Notes: generated by a model not told the origin, from the letters alone. A stretch of DNA of 64,000 nucleotides from Dyadobacter linearis (GCF_907165045.1 NZ_CAJRAU010000002.1:682001-746000), one strand, 5' to 3'. Positions 9,090 to 18,772 are shown, counted from the stretch's first letter. Made by a program: numbers and translations.

Positions 9090-11786
9090 CTACTTTCCTG
9101 ATTTCGGCGCACCGTTTTCAGTGTAAATCGGGTTGTTTTTGTTGCCACCCGACATCAGATACGCAACTAAATCGCGTAGTTCGTTCGGGTTCAAACCGTT
9201 GATCAGTCCTGGCAACATGATTGAAACCGATGATATTTTACTGGAAGTAACCTCCTTTTTAGAGAGCTTGCGGATCGTTTTTGAATCAAATGGATTTTGG
9301 GCGATATAGTAGAAGTTCGCATCTTCATTCATTTGGCGACCCAATACTGACTGTCCGTCTTTCATCGTGTAAATCGTCGAAGCATATTGATCAGAAACCG
9401 CTTTGTCAGGAATGATGATTGCTTCTAGCATATCCTTCACCCCGAAACGGGTTCCAAGTTGCGTCAATTCCGGACCTACATCTGCGCCCTCTCCCTGGAT
9501 TGTGTGACATTTGTCGCAGATCACCGCAGAAAAGATCATTTTACCTCTCTCAAAATCACGGTTCTGCAAACTATCCTGTACCATCGCCACAGCTTCTTCT
9601 ACTTTCCACCCACGACCCGGACCTTTTGGACTGTACGCGTTAGCGATATCATTCCCGCTGGCTGTGAGCAACTTAGCACCTGACAAATCATTGTAATACT
9701 CAAATTTGTCTTTCGGAACATATTGCAATGCACGTTGGCGGGCTTTGTCGAGAAATCCAATGTAGCTGCGGCCACCTTTATAACCAAACGCATTGGTGTA
9801 CCATTTGAAATACTCATCACGCAAAGCCGGCGTCCAGTCCGTTTTGTCGCTGCTCAATACCATTGCGTAAAATGTTTGCTGCGCGGGAGGAAGCTTGGCA
9901 AGCAGACCCGCAATGTCCAGACCATATTGCGGATTTCTCAGGATAAGGTCGGAAGATGCCGTGGCAGGAATGTTATCGACATCCTCAAATTTCTCGTTCT
10001 TCAAAAGCGCCAGCGTTCTTTCAGCAGTTTTCGGTACTTCCAGAAAAACCAGCAGTTTGCTGTATAATCTGTTTGTAGTAGCAGATTTTGCAGGATAATG
10101 CGGGTTCAGGTAACTCACAACAGCAGTCTTGGTTGCCGCATCCGGTTGTCCGAAACGGAAGAATGCTACTTCAAAAGTTCTGAGCAGATCTTGCTGTTTG
10201 GTCTCCGGTAACTTGTTGTAGTCAATTTTGATCAGTGCTTTATAAAGCTCGTCCTTCACACTCACATCACCTTGACGCGCCAGCGCCAGTGCACCATATA
10301 TCAGTTTTTGTGGATCTTTTTCTGTCAAAACTTTCGACTTCCACTGATCTACCGGCTGATGCTCAACCGCGATCCGGGCTGCATAGCGAACAAAACGATC
10401 CGCATGATTCAGGTTCGGCCAGGCCGCTGCAACTGCTTTCGGGTCTTTTTTAGCGTGGAACTGTTCAAGTTCAGTGCGAAGTTTGTGCTCAGGCGTAATG
10501 GTCGGCTTGGTAACATTTGTACCTGCGGCAATCTTATCGTGGTCTTTGTGATATACCCGATAAAGATCTGATTCTAGGCGGCGTCCACCTGTCAAAAAGT
10601 AAAGCGCACCGTCAGGACCGATCTGTCCATCTGTCAAAGGCAGCGGAGAACCGGAAATAAACTCCTCATGCTCAGCTGTGTATGTTGCGCCATTTGGTTT
10701 CAGGTGCAATGCATGCATGATGCCGAAACTCCAGTCGAATGCAAGCAGTGTGTTTTTGTATTTAGCTGGGAAACGTGCGTCTTTCAAATAGATCAGGTTG
10801 GTTGGTGATCCCTGACCAATGTTCTGCAATGCAGGAAGATTGTCCGGGAAAGATGGGTGCCATTTTCCTGAACCTGTCCGCCAGCCAAATTCGCCGCCGC
10901 TCGTCACGTGACAAACTCTCGTCGGCCGGTACCAGGGCTGGCCGAAATCCCATTCCATATCTGAGTCATAGGTGAACAAATCACCCGCTTCATTGAATGT
11001 GATATCATACGGGTTCCTGAAACCCGCCGCAACGAGCTCCCATTTTTTTCCTTCTGGATCTGTTTCAACAATCCATCCGCCTGGCGCCATACGGTCATTT
11101 GCGTGACCGCGTGGATCTTTGATCAGAGGAAAAAGGTTATCGTCTTTCCAGTTTGGTGTCAATCTGTATGAATCCATTGCAGGCAGATCCGTGTGGTTAC
11201 CAGCTACGACGTAAAGCGATTTTTTGTCCGGAGAAAGGATAATGCTATGCGGGCCGTGTTCCCCCTCTCCTTTTGTCGCTTTCAGCAAAGTCACTTTATC
11301 AAACTGATCGTCATTGTCGGTATCCTGCAAACGGTACACACCGCTGCTCGTTGGGATTTTGTCTGTTGACCGGTTATTAACAACCACATAAAGGCTATTG
11401 AATGCATACAGCAAACCTTGCGCAGCGCCCATATTGACTTTGGCAGTGTCAGTTTTACTTCCAACAATCAGCTTTTCAACTTTTGGCGCCGCAGTAGAAC
11501 CGATCGGAGGAAGTTCAAGCCGGTAAAGAAACCCGTACTGATCGGAGGTGATCATCCTGCCTTTGTCGTCAAATGCCATCGATACCCACGAGCCATTTTT
11601 GGCTTCCGACGGACTGTACAAATGCTCGGCTTTAAAACCTTCGGGCAGTTTCAGTTTGTCGACTTTCGAGCCCGGTGGTCGGTGTTTCGCGGTTCGGTTA
11701 CTCAGCATTACTCCGCAAAAAACACCCACAGCAATCAGCACTGCAAGTGTCATTGGAAGCTTCAACCATTGTTTTTTGGTGTACAT
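9090..11786 (-). CDS. Membrane-anchored c-type cytochrome with dehydrogenase-like beta-propeller
   Basis: An 898-residue exported protein. Residues about 13-30 form one membrane segment or uncleaved signal. Residues about 40-420 look like the propeller of sugar/sorbosone dehydrogenase-like proteins (LPEGFKAEHLYSP, GRMITSDQYGFLYRL, GPHSIILSPDKKSLYV, AAGFRNPYDITFNE, GPDGALYFLTGG). A helical repeat region follows (about 430-700), then a class I cytochrome c domain with one heme site CDKCH at 757-761 and a later Met-containing segment. Proteins of this build are common in Planctomycetes and Cytophagales. It probably oxidises a periplasmic sugar-like compound and hands electrons to its own heme; PQQ or another cofactor cannot be proven here. 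It leads a unit with the two isomerases, and a conserved motif lies 98-145 bases upstream. Confidence 0.82.
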   Translation of the reverse strand: MYTKKQWLKLPMTLAVLIAVGVFCGVMLSNRTAKHRPPGSKVDKLKLPEGFKAEHLYSPSEAKNGSWVSMAFDDKGRMITSDQYGFLYRLELPPIGSTAAPKVEKLIVGSKTDTAKVNMGAAQGLLYAFNSLYVVVNNRSTDKIPTSSGVYRLQDTDNDDQFDKVTLLKATKGEGEHGPHSIILSPDKKSLYVVAGNHTDLPAMDSYRLTPNWKDDNLFPLIKDPRGHANDRMAPGGWIVETDPEGKKWELVAAGFRNPYDITFNEAGDLFTYDSDMEWDFGQPWYRPTRVCHVTSGGEFGWRTGSGKWHPSFPDNLPALQNIGQGSPTNLIYLKDARFPAKYKNTLLAFDWSFGIMHALHLKPNGATYTAEHEEFISGSPLPLTDGQIGPDGALYFLTGGRRLESDLYRVYHKDHDKIAAGTNVTKPTITPEHKLRTELEQFHAKKDPKAVAAAWPNLNHADRFVRYAARIAVEHQPVDQWKSKVLTEKDPQKLIYGALALARQGDVSVKDELYKALIKIDYNKLPETKQQDLLRTFEVAFFRFGQPDAATKTAVVSYLNPHYPAKSATTNRLYSKLLVFLEVPKTAERTLALLKNEKFEDVDNIPATASSDLILRNPQYGLDIAGLLAKLPPAQQTFYAMVLSSDKTDWTPALRDEYFKWYTNAFGYKGGRSYIGFLDKARQRALQYVPKDKFEYYNDLSGAKLLTASGNDIANAYSPKGPGRGWKVEEAVAMVQDSLQNRDFERGKMIFSAVICDKCHTIQGEGADVGPELTQLGTRFGVKDMLEAIIIPDKAVSDQYASTIYTMKDGQSVLGRQMNEDANFYYIAQNPFDSKTIRKLSKKEVTSSKISSVSIMLPGLINGLNPNELRDLVAYLMSGGNKNNPIYTENGAPKSGK

Positions 11787-11883
11787 TTTACAGCTCAGTG
11801 GTTTGATAAATAATATGTTAAGAATTGATTACTCGTTATGTTAATATCTAAAATAAAACTAACTAAAACTTCAAATAATCTGA

Positions 11884-11931
11884 TTATCGCAATATTATAT
11901 GTTATGTTTCACGCGACCATCCTGTTGTGTC
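11884..11931 (-). promoter_or_regulatory. Shared regulatory motif, copy A (cytochrome/isomerase unit)
   Basis: On the plus strand 11917-11931 reads CCATCCTGTTGTGTC, matching 12 of 15 bases of the word found exactly in three other places in this locus. Exactly 24 bases to its left is TTATCGCAATA (11884-11894), which is identical to the second box of copy B. The site lies upstream of the first gene of the unit, whose start codon is at 11786. Confidence 0.65.
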
Positions 11932-11945
11932 GGGGGAATGAATTA

Positions 11946-11988
11946 TGAATGATTGAATGATTGAATGATTGAATGATTGAATGATTGA
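11946..11988. repeat. Tandem GATTGAAT octamer array
   Basis: Four full copies of gattgaat plus a six-base partial copy (11951-11988), with a further partial unit to the left from 11946. The same octamer appears in inverted form at 12181-12199 and as an inverted pair near 55500. Confidence 0.9.
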
Positions 11989-12103
11989 GCCGCCGTGGAA
12001 TTGGGAGTGAGTTAGTGAGTTTGTGAATGAGTGAATATTAGGGGGAATATGGAGTGTTTGGTACGAATATGATTTGGTTGGTTCAAGAGCTTTGGCTTTA
12101 GAT

Positions 12104-12139
12104 AAAAAAAGTGCAACAGGTGTTTCTCCTATTGCACTT
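12104..12139 (-). terminator. Intrinsic terminator after susD1
   Basis: Read on the minus strand, the 8-base arm aagtgcaa (12132-12139) pairs with ttgcactt (12109-12116), and a run of seven T follows (12104-12110 on the plus strand is A). It lies 64 bases beyond the susD1 stop codon and closes the susC1-susD1 unit. Confidence 0.85.
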
Positions 12140-12180
12140 CTTAAACCTAATAATAACCTATTCAAACACAACTTTCTTAT

Positions 12181-12199
12181 TCAATCATTCAATCATTCA
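12181..12199. repeat. Inverted ATTCAATC repeat copy
   Basis: Two-plus copies of attcaatc, the reverse complement of the GATTGAAT array at 11946-11988. It sits 3 bases from the susD1 stop codon. Together the two blocks form an inverted pair around the susD1 terminator. Confidence 0.8.
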
Positions 12200-12202
12200 A
12201 AA

Positions 12203-13711
12203 TTAAAAATGCGGCGTCAAAGCTGCTTCCACTGCCGGGAGACCATAATAATCGTCTAAAACCGTGAATGCATTCGGCGGGGGAACTGCTCCTTTTGGGA
12301 AATAGTAAGCTGCCGGATTCGCCTTTACTTTCGCACCATAAGCACCGATAATCTCCTTCACGCGACCGGTTCTGGTCAGGTCAAACCAGCGTTTGTTTTC
12401 GAAAGCCAGCTCAACGCGCCTTTCCTTGAATATCGCTTCCCGCATTGTTGCCTGTGAAGAGGCTGTGGTGGCTGCCAGCCCGGCCCGATTACGGACTTGG
12501 TTCAGGTAAGTGGCTGCATCTGCCGTTTTGCCCTGCTCGTTCAACGATTCTGCCATGAAAAGCAGCACTTCTGCATACCGGTACACCGGCCAATTCTGAC
12601 CTGTATTGTTATGCAGCGCATGCGTTTTCGCGTACTTCTTAATATAAGGATAAACCTTATTTTCAACCTGACTTGAACTTAGCGTCACGAAACCGATGGA
12701 AGCTTCCTTTCTTTTATCACCAGTCTCATAAGCTGCGATCAGGTCGGGCGTAGGAATGTTATTACTTTCCTGTGAAGTTCCCTGCGGATTGGCAGTACCC
12801 GTGATCGGCGCAATTTCAGCAGCAGTGATTGGTGACGGCAGGAAGCGATAGATCTGGTTACCATTATATCCGGCCGAGCCTTCCATATATTGGATTTCAA
12901 ATACCGATTCCTGGTTGTTCTTATTTCCCGTTGTTGTGGAAAATGCATTGGCATAATCCGGCATGAGCGTGTAACCGTCGTTTGTGATCACATCTTTCAT
13001 CAACGGCTCCACCTGCGCCCATTTTTTCTGGGTCAGATAAAGGTTAGCTAAAAGCGTTTTTGCTGCGCCGGAAGTAGCGCGTCCCGGTTCCTGTTTTGCT
13101 TTATTGGGCAAAAGCGTACTGGCTTCGGTTGCATCTTTCTCGATCTGGGCATACACTTCTTCCGCAGTTGATAGCTTCAATGCTGCATCTTCCCTGCTTG
13201 TTACAGGTTCAAGGTGAAGGGGCACTTTTCCGAAAAGACGGATCAAATCAAAGTATGCGAATGCACGAAGGAACAGAGCCTGTCCTTTCAAATTGTTCTT
13301 CGCTACTTCATCAAACTCCACGTCGTCGATCAATACCAATATCTGGTTGGCGCGCGAGATAATCTGATAGTTGAGCCTGTATTGAACCAATACGTTATCA
13401 TTCGCGGTCACGCCGGCGGCAGTAGGTATTGCAAAATCCGCCACGTTTTCCGTAGCATCCACCGCTCCGTAAAGTACGTTACGTGCGTAGTAAGTATTGT
13501 CGGAATGCATTTCTTCCAGAATCCAAGCCCGTTCATTAAACATTTGACGGAGAGGAACATAAGCTGCATTCACGGCCTGCTGAAAGTCATTTTGCGACGT
13601 GAAGAAGATGCCGGAGCTCAATGCGGTTTCCGGGATCACGCGCAGAAATTTATCGCCGCAACCCGTCAGGGCCGTAGCCAGGAACCAAGCTGCTATATAT
13701 CTTATTTTCAT
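12203..13711 (-). CDS. SusD/RagB-family outer-membrane lipoprotein (susD1)
   Basis: A 502-residue SusD-like protein, the surface-exposed lid that captures ligands for its SusC partner. The lipoprotein signal ends at Cys18 (LATALTGC). Family blocks are clear: FFTSQNDFQQAVNAAY near the N-terminus, LKGQALFLRAFAYFDLIRLFG in the TPR-like part, and NQVRNRAG, ERRVELAFENKRWFDLTRTG near the C-terminus. It follows susC1 by 36 bases and is the last gene of that unit. The ligand cannot be read from sequence; no glycoside hydrolase, sulfatase or lyase gene is nearby. Confidence 0.95.
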   Translation of the reverse strand: MKIRYIAAWFLATALTGCGDKFLRVIPETALSSGIFFTSQNDFQQAVNAAYVPLRQMFNERAWILEEMHSDNTYYARNVLYGAVDATENVADFAIPTAAGVTANDNVLVQYRLNYQIISRANQILVLIDDVEFDEVAKNNLKGQALFLRAFAYFDLIRLFGKVPLHLEPVTSREDAALKLSTAEEVYAQIEKDATEASTLLPNKAKQEPGRATSGAAKTLLANLYLTQKKWAQVEPLMKDVITNDGYTLMPDYANAFSTTTGNKNNQESVFEIQYMEGSAGYNGNQIYRFLPSPITAAEIAPITGTANPQGTSQESNNIPTPDLIAAYETGDKRKEASIGFVTLSSSQVENKVYPYIKKYAKTHALHNNTGQNWPVYRYAEVLLFMAESLNEQGKTADAATYLNQVRNRAGLAATTASSQATMREAIFKERRVELAFENKRWFDLTRTGRVKEIIGAYGAKVKANPAAYYFPKGAVPPPNAFTVLDDYYGLPAVEAALTPHF

Positions 13712-13747
13712 TTCGTTTCAGATTAAATTGTCTGTTACTGATCTTAC

Positions 13748-16700
13748 TTAGAAGTTGAGGTTGACACCCAAAGTCCAGGTACGTGGTACAGGATAGTTGG
13801 AAAAATCGACACCCTGGCTCAGGTTTCCACCGTCACCATTACCTTCTCCATTTGCGCTCGTTTCCGGATTTGGTCCACCCCAATATTTGGTAAATACATA
13901 CAATTGCTGCACAGAAGCGTACAAACGAGCAGACTTGAAAAATTTATTCACAGCGCCGATATTGTATCCCAATGTTACGTTCTTGATCGTGAAGTAAGAG
14001 GCATCAGCCACGAAATGCGAGCTGTTCCAGTCGCGCTCGATACCGGTGAAATTTCCTCCATTGTTTGTCGCGCCGTACATTCCGTTTCCTTTTGAGATTA
14101 CGGTAGTAGCAATACCTACACCTTTGTCATTTGTTACGTTTTTCACACGGAAGCGGTCTTTTACACCAGCTACCATATTGAAAACGCCATCAAGATTAGC
14201 AGTACTGTACAAGTGGCGAACCCAAAGCTGGTTACCCTGCGAGCCGGATCCGACAATCGACAGATCCCAGTTTTTGTAGCTCAAATTGTTGGTGATACCA
14301 TAAGTGAACTTTGGAAATGGGTTACCAATAATCGTCCGGTCGTCTGCATCGCCTCCGTAGGTAATCTCACCGTTGCCATTTACGTCACGCATTCTGATAG
14401 TACCGATTGCAGAGCGGCCGGGAATGACAGGATATTTTGCCAGATCTTCTGCGCTTTCGTAGAAACCTTCCTTTACCATACCATAAAACTGCCCAAAAGG
14501 CTGCCCTACCTGCGTAATGTGGAATGTTCCGTATACGCGGTCGATGCCGGGAGCCAGTTCCATTACCTTGTTTCGGTTGAAAGAAATGTTCGCATTTGTT
14601 GTCCATTTCAGCTTTCCGTCAAGGTTGCGGGAAGTGATCGCAAACTCGTGACCCCAGAATTTGATCTCGCCGATATTGTCATTGAAATTGGTAAATCCTG
14701 CCTCTTGTGGCACCTGTACTGCATAAAGCAAGTTTGTTGTCCGCTTGGTGTAAAAATCGTAGATAAACTGGATCCGGTCGTTGAATAAGCCCAGATCCAG
14801 TCCCAAATCAAACTGCTTGGTAGTTTCCCAGCCCAGGTTAGGGTTTGCCAGCGAAGTCACGTTCGCTCCTGTGGCAACGGTATTTCCAAAAACCGCATTG
14901 GTAGTATTGTTAACCAGTGCATATTGGGTGTAGTTACCGATGTTGTTGTTACCGATCACCCCATAGCTTGCGCGTACCTTGGCAAATGAAACCTTATTAA
15001 CAGTTTGCATAAAATTCTCGTCGGATAATACCCAACCTGCTGATAACGAAGGGAATGTACCCCATCTGTTCTCAGATCCAAAACGGGACGAACCATCTGC
15101 ACGAACCGCTGCTGTGAAAAGGTATTTGCCTTTGAAATTGTAAGTCAGCCGGGAAATATACGAAAGCAGCGACCATTCATTCACACCGTTAAAAGTGTTC
15201 GAACCTGAAATCCCATTCACATTAAAGCTACCGCCACGGTCGATATTCAATGCGCCCTGGATAGTTGGCAGCCTGTCGTCGGTATAGGTATTAGTAGTTA
15301 TCCGGTCAAATTCCTGACGGAACCTTTGCTGTGAAAAGCCTCCCAGAAGCTCAAAATTGTGTTTTCCACCAAAGCTCTGGTTAAAAGTTGCAAGGTTCTC
15401 GTTGAGCCAGGAAAAATTCTGGTAATTCTGACGGATCGCAGCGGCCGTTGTCGGAATAGGCACGTTGATCTGGCTGGTTGCGGTCGACGGGTTGAAGAAA
15501 AAGAACTTATTCTGTTCCATTTCAATGTTCAGTGTCGATTTCAGCGTAAGACCTTTAATCGGCTGATATTGCAGGTAAGTATTGCCGAGTAACTTCGTGA
15601 TCTTGGTCTCGTTGGTAAGTTCGTCTGCGGCGCGTACCCAGTTCGGATAAGCGTAAATGTTTCCGGTGTTGTCGGGGAAACGATTGAACTTGGTTAACTC
15701 GCCGGCCGCATCACGAATTGGCATCACCGGCCAGGTATGCAGTGCATTAAAAAGAATACCTGTTCCGCGGTCGCCGTCGGTTCTGGGTGTATTGTCGTAC
15801 ACATACTGCGGTGCGATATTAAATCCGATCTTCACCTTGCTGGAAATATCGTACTCCGTATTCATCCGAAGCGAAAAGCGCTTGTAGTTGTTGTTGATCA
15901 CAACTCCCTGCTGATTGAAAACACCCGCTACGAGTGATGTGCGCATGTTTTCCTTGTTCGAGCTAACTGTCAGGTTATAGCTTTGAATCGGCGCAGTGCG
16001 CAGCAGCGCGTCGTACCAGTCGTTATTTTGATTCGCGAATAGCTCCGGTTTATCAAAAGGCGCAGGTACCGTTCTGTTCTCATCTTCAAACAGTTCTTTC
16101 TTGAATTGCGCAAACTCCTGCGCGGTCAGCATCTCGATCCGGCCTTTCTGAGGTACTTTTTGGAAACCGTAAAATGCATTGAATCCCACATTGGTCTGAC
16201 CGGATTTGCCTCGTTTGGTAGTGATCAGCACAACGCCGTTCGCAGCCCGGGAACCGTAAAGTGACGTCGAGGCAGCATCTTTCAATACTGTAATATCTTC
16301 GATCTCGTCCGGGTTCATTTGTGCGATCGTCCCTGTAATCGGAAATCCATCCACTACATATAAAGGATCGCTGCCCGCGGTTACCGAAACCTGCCCCCGT
16401 ATACGAACGGACATTCCCTGCCCGGGCTTACCAGTAGTTTGGTTGATCTGTACGCCGGCCAGTCGCCCCTGCAACTTCTGTGTTACCTGTGAAACGGGGA
16501 TATCTTTCAATTCTTCTGCTTTAACAGTCTGAACGGCGCCCGTAATCTCTTTCTTCAACTGGCTACCGTAGCCCACGACCACCACTTCGGACAGGGCTTT
16601 TGAATCTGCAAGCAGCTTAATATCAATGTTATTGCTACTGCCTACCGGCACTTCCTGAGATACAAACCCAACCGAAGAAAAGATCAATACAGCGCCTTGA

Positions 16701-16993
16701 TCGGGCACATTGATGGAAAAAGCACCATCGGCATCTGACACCGTACCGGTCGTAGTTCCCTTCACGAGAACACTCACGCCAGGCACATTCGCACCAGTTT
16801 CATCAGTCACCTTACCCTTGATATTCTTGTCTATTGCATACTTACCATTCTCGGTATATGCGTTCGGAACCACGTAGTTACTGCCGGCATATGCATTCAA
16901 TCCACAAGCTGCCCCTATAAGCACCTGGCTCAAAGAGAGCTTGATGAATGAATTGAATCCGGAACAATATGGGAATTGTCGAATTTGATTCAT
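13748..16993 (-). CDS. SusC/RagA-family TonB-linked outer-membrane transporter (susC1)
   Basis: A 1081-residue transporter that imports ligands through the outer membrane using TonB energy. After an N-terminal signal comes a carboxypeptidase-D-like domain (about residues 58-135; GKVTDETGANVPGVSVLVKG), the plug domain (about 145-250; VVVGYGSQLKKEITGAV, SGTRAANGV-type block SRAANGVVLITTK) and a 22-strand barrel ending in the aromatic-terminated strand TWTLGVNLNF. It forms a unit with susD1. The leader between its start and the preceding terminator is over 300 bases long and holds motif copy B. Substrate unknown. Confidence 0.96.
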   Translation of the reverse strand: MNQIRQFPYCSGFNSFIKLSLSQVLIGAACGLNAYAGSNYVVPNAYTENGKYAIDKNIKGKVTDETGANVPGVSVLVKGTTTGTVSDADGAFSINVPDQGAVLIFSSVGFVSQEVPVGSSNNIDIKLLADSKALSEVVVVGYGSQLKKEITGAVQTVKAEELKDIPVSQVTQKLQGRLAGVQINQTTGKPGQGMSVRIRGQVSVTAGSDPLYVVDGFPITGTIAQMNPDEIEDITVLKDAASTSLYGSRAANGVVLITTKRGKSGQTNVGFNAFYGFQKVPQKGRIEMLTAQEFAQFKKELFEDENRTVPAPFDKPELFANQNNDWYDALLRTAPIQSYNLTVSSNKENMRTSLVAGVFNQQGVVINNNYKRFSLRMNTEYDISSKVKIGFNIAPQYVYDNTPRTDGDRGTGILFNALHTWPVMPIRDAAGELTKFNRFPDNTGNIYAYPNWVRAADELTNETKITKLLGNTYLQYQPIKGLTLKSTLNIEMEQNKFFFFNPSTATSQINVPIPTTAAAIRQNYQNFSWLNENLATFNQSFGGKHNFELLGGFSQQRFRQEFDRITTNTYTDDRLPTIQGALNIDRGGSFNVNGISGSNTFNGVNEWSLLSYISRLTYNFKGKYLFTAAVRADGSSRFGSENRWGTFPSLSAGWVLSDENFMQTVNKVSFAKVRASYGVIGNNNIGNYTQYALVNNTTNAVFGNTVATGANVTSLANPNLGWETTKQFDLGLDLGLFNDRIQFIYDFYTKRTTNLLYAVQVPQEAGFTNFNDNIGEIKFWGHEFAITSRNLDGKLKWTTNANISFNRNKVMELAPGIDRVYGTFHITQVGQPFGQFYGMVKEGFYESAEDLAKYPVIPGRSAIGTIRMRDVNGNGEITYGGDADDRTIIGNPFPKFTYGITNNLSYKNWDLSIVGSGSQGNQLWVRHLYSTANLDGVFNMVAGVKDRFRVKNVTNDKGVGIATTVISKGNGMYGATNNGGNFTGIERDWNSSHFVADASYFTIKNVTLGYNIGAVNKFFKSARLYASVQQLYVFTKYWGGPNPETSANGEGNGDGGNLSQGVDFSNYPVPRTWTLGVNLNF

Positions 16994-17195
16994 AAAATCT
17001 AGCTTTAAATGTTGTTTTGTCGAGGTTTTATTGCGGGAGGGCTTTCAGTACGTCTTTTTAGGCAGGAGAATTCAATGGTCGGTTTTCTGCATAGTCGCTC
17101 GGGTTAGGTGAATAATGTGGCAGGGTTAGGTTAGGAATAGTCAGTGCAAATGATGAATACTTAAAAAAGACAAATTTTAATTTGCAAAGTGTTAT

Positions 17196-17243
17196 TTATC
17201 GCAATACTAGAATGAATAGAAGTTTCGACTGTCCTGTTCTGTC
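17196..17243 (-). promoter_or_regulatory. Shared regulatory motif, copy B (susC1 unit)
   Basis: CTGTCCTGTTCTGTC lies at 17229-17243 (plus-strand reading) and TTATCGCAATA at 17196-17206, with exactly 24 bases between the second box and GTCCT, the same spacing and second box as copy A. The susC1 start codon is about 200 bases further on. On the transcribed (minus) sense it reads GACAGAACAGGACAG, 24 bases, TATTGCGATAA. Confidence 0.72.
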
Positions 17244-17292
17244 TGGTTTTGAGGAATATTTAATTACAAAGACTTTTTAGGATAATGGGCAT

Positions 17293-17324
17293 AAAAAAAG
17301 CACCTGACTTGTCTATCAGGTGCT
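17293..17324 (-). terminator. Intrinsic terminator after the DUF1501 gene
   Basis: Minus-strand hairpin: a 9-base stem (agcacctga at 17299-17307 with tcaggtgct at 17316-17324), 8-base loop, then a T run (A at 17293-17299 on the plus strand). It lies 20 bases after the DUF1501 stop codon. Confidence 0.9.
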
Positions 17325-17344
17325 TCATTAAAAAATTGTGATCG

Positions 17345-18772
17345 TTATGCCAGCAGGTCGAGAACCGCTTTTCCCTTGCCATCGGGTGTTGTGTAAAACG
17401 GTCTTTTCTCTACTTCATATTGGGTATCTTCTGCAATTCCGAGCGCGTGGTAGATCGTCTGGTGAACCCCGTCGATCTTGATCGGATTCTCAATGGTTTT
17501 GCAGGGCCTTTCGTCTGCTGTTTTTCCATAAACAAACCCTTTCTTGATCCCGCCTCCAAACATCAGCATCGAGCCTCCGTCGGTGAAATGGCGGTGCATG
17601 CCGTAGAATTTAAGGTCTGAAAGAATATCCGGCTGAGCTACCTGTTCCAGCACTTTCGCATCGGGCTTGCCTTCCACCATCATATCCCGGCTAAATTCGC
17701 TTGCCAAAACGACCATTGTACGATCGAGCAAGCCTTTTTCATCCAGGTCTTTGATCAGCTGGGCAATAGGTCCGTCGATCTGTTTTTTCATTTCCTGCAA
17801 CCTGGTATGTCCGTTTTCGTGGGTATCCCAACCTTTAAACGGTTCATATTCAGTAGTAACGCTGATAAACCGTGCACCTTGTTCAGTCAATCTCCTTGCA
17901 AGCAGACAGCCGAGGCCGAACTTGCCGGTATTATACACATCGTAGCTCGCTTTTGGCTCGGTGCTCAGGTCAAATGCTTTCGATTCCGGGGAGTTCAACA
18001 ATGCATAAGCTTGCTCCATCGAACGTTTCAGCGACTCGCGCTGGTAGTCAGAGCCAAACTCTCCTACCGGGCTGTTGTTGATCAATTCGTTGTAAAGCTG
18101 GTTGCGGCGCTCAAACCTTTTTGCGTCCATTCCAACGGGCGGACGAACACTTTCCAAACCCTGGCTCGGATCCGGAATGAAGAACGGACCAAACTCGTTG
18201 CCAAGAAAACCGGCTGTGTGAAATGCTTTCAGCTCTTCTGCTTCTCCGACTGTAAAACGCTGACCAATGTCGACGAATGCAGGGATAACCGGATTTTTAG
18301 GTCCCAATTCCTTCGCGATCCACGAACCCATATGCGGCGCGGCGACGGTTTGCGGCGGCTCGTAGCAGGTATGCCAATGGTACTGGTGCCGCGAATGCAG
18401 GATGTGTCCCATATCAGCCGCCACGTAGGAGCGGATCAAAGTTCCTTTGTCCAATACGTTACCGATTGATTGCAGACCGTCGGAAAAATGAATGCCGTCG
18501 AGCTTGGTCGGTAACGATTTGAAAGTGCTCAATACGCGATTGCCTTCCATGTCTTTTTCGAAAGGCGTATATAGCTTGGGATCGAATGTTTCGGTATGCG
18601 CCATTCCCCCTGCCATCCACAAAAGGATGACAGTATCGGCGGAAGAATTGGATCCCGACTTGCCCTTACAAGAAGAAAGCAGGCTTGAAACGGGAGCGCC
18701 CGCGGCCAGAGCTGCCATAGTAGCTGCGCTGGCATGCTGCAAAAACTCCCTCCTATTCCATTTACTTCTCAT
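17345..18772 (-). CDS. Tat-exported DUF1501 protein (sulfatase-like fold)
   Basis: A 475-residue DUF1501 protein. The N-terminus has a textbook twin-arginine motif (NRREFLQHA) followed by an Ala-rich hydrophobic stretch, so it is folded before export. Family features include VILLWMAGGMAHTETFDPK near residue 48, HSRHQYHWHT, GWDTHENGH near 315 and LDRTMVVLASEFSRD near 350. The fold belongs to the alkaline phosphatase/sulfatase group, but activity is not established. DUF1501 genes are nearly always next to PSCyt1/DUF1549/DUF1553 genes, as here: the partner ends 189 bases upstream. This suggests the two work as a pair. Confidence 0.92.
   Translation of the reverse strand: MRSKWNRREFLQHASAATMAALAAGAPVSSLLSSCKGKSGSNSSADTVILLWMAGGMAHTETFDPKLYTPFEKDMEGNRVLSTFKSLPTKLDGIHFSDGLQSIGNVLDKGTLIRSYVAADMGHILHSRHQYHWHTCYEPPQTVAAPHMGSWIAKELGPKNPVIPAFVDIGQRFTVGEAEELKAFHTAGFLGNEFGPFFIPDPSQGLESVRPPVGMDAKRFERRNQLYNELINNSPVGEFGSDYQRESLKRSMEQAYALLNSPESKAFDLSTEPKASYDVYNTGKFGLGCLLARRLTEQGARFISVTTEYEPFKGWDTHENGHTRLQEMKKQIDGPIAQLIKDLDEKGLLDRTMVVLASEFSRDMMVEGKPDAKVLEQVAQPDILSDLKFYGMHRHFTDGGSMLMFGGGIKKGFVYGKTADERPCKTIENPIKIDGVHQTIYHALGIAEDTQYEVEKRPFYTTPDGKGKAVLDLLA

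Larger units (their letters stand above)
11787..12202. other. Intergenic stretch between susD1 and the cytochrome gene
   Basis: No supported gene. Reading from susD1 towards the cytochrome (leftwards) it holds an inverted copy of the GATTGAAT repeat (12181-12199), the susD1 terminator (12104-12139), a tandem GATTGAAT array (11946-11988) and the shared regulatory motif (11884-11931). Confidence 0.8.
16994..17344. other. Intergenic stretch upstream of susC1
   Basis: No gene. It holds the terminator of the DUF1501 unit (17293-17324), motif copy B (17196-17243), and about 200 bases of leader before the susC1 start codon in which I see no further repeat. Confidence 0.75.

Noticed and set aside
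11902-12171. 89-codon minus-strand frame between susD1 and the cytochrome gene
   Set aside because: It reads through the GATTGAAT repeat (giving IIQSFNHSIIQSF) and the terminator; no family features.
13214-13726. 170-codon plus-strand frame across susD1
   Set aside because: Antisense to a well-supported SusD gene; no motif of its own.
17807-18469. 220-codon plus-strand frame inside the DUF1501 gene
   Set aside because: Antisense shadow of a gene with clear family motifs; Cys- and Arg-rich in the way such shadows are.
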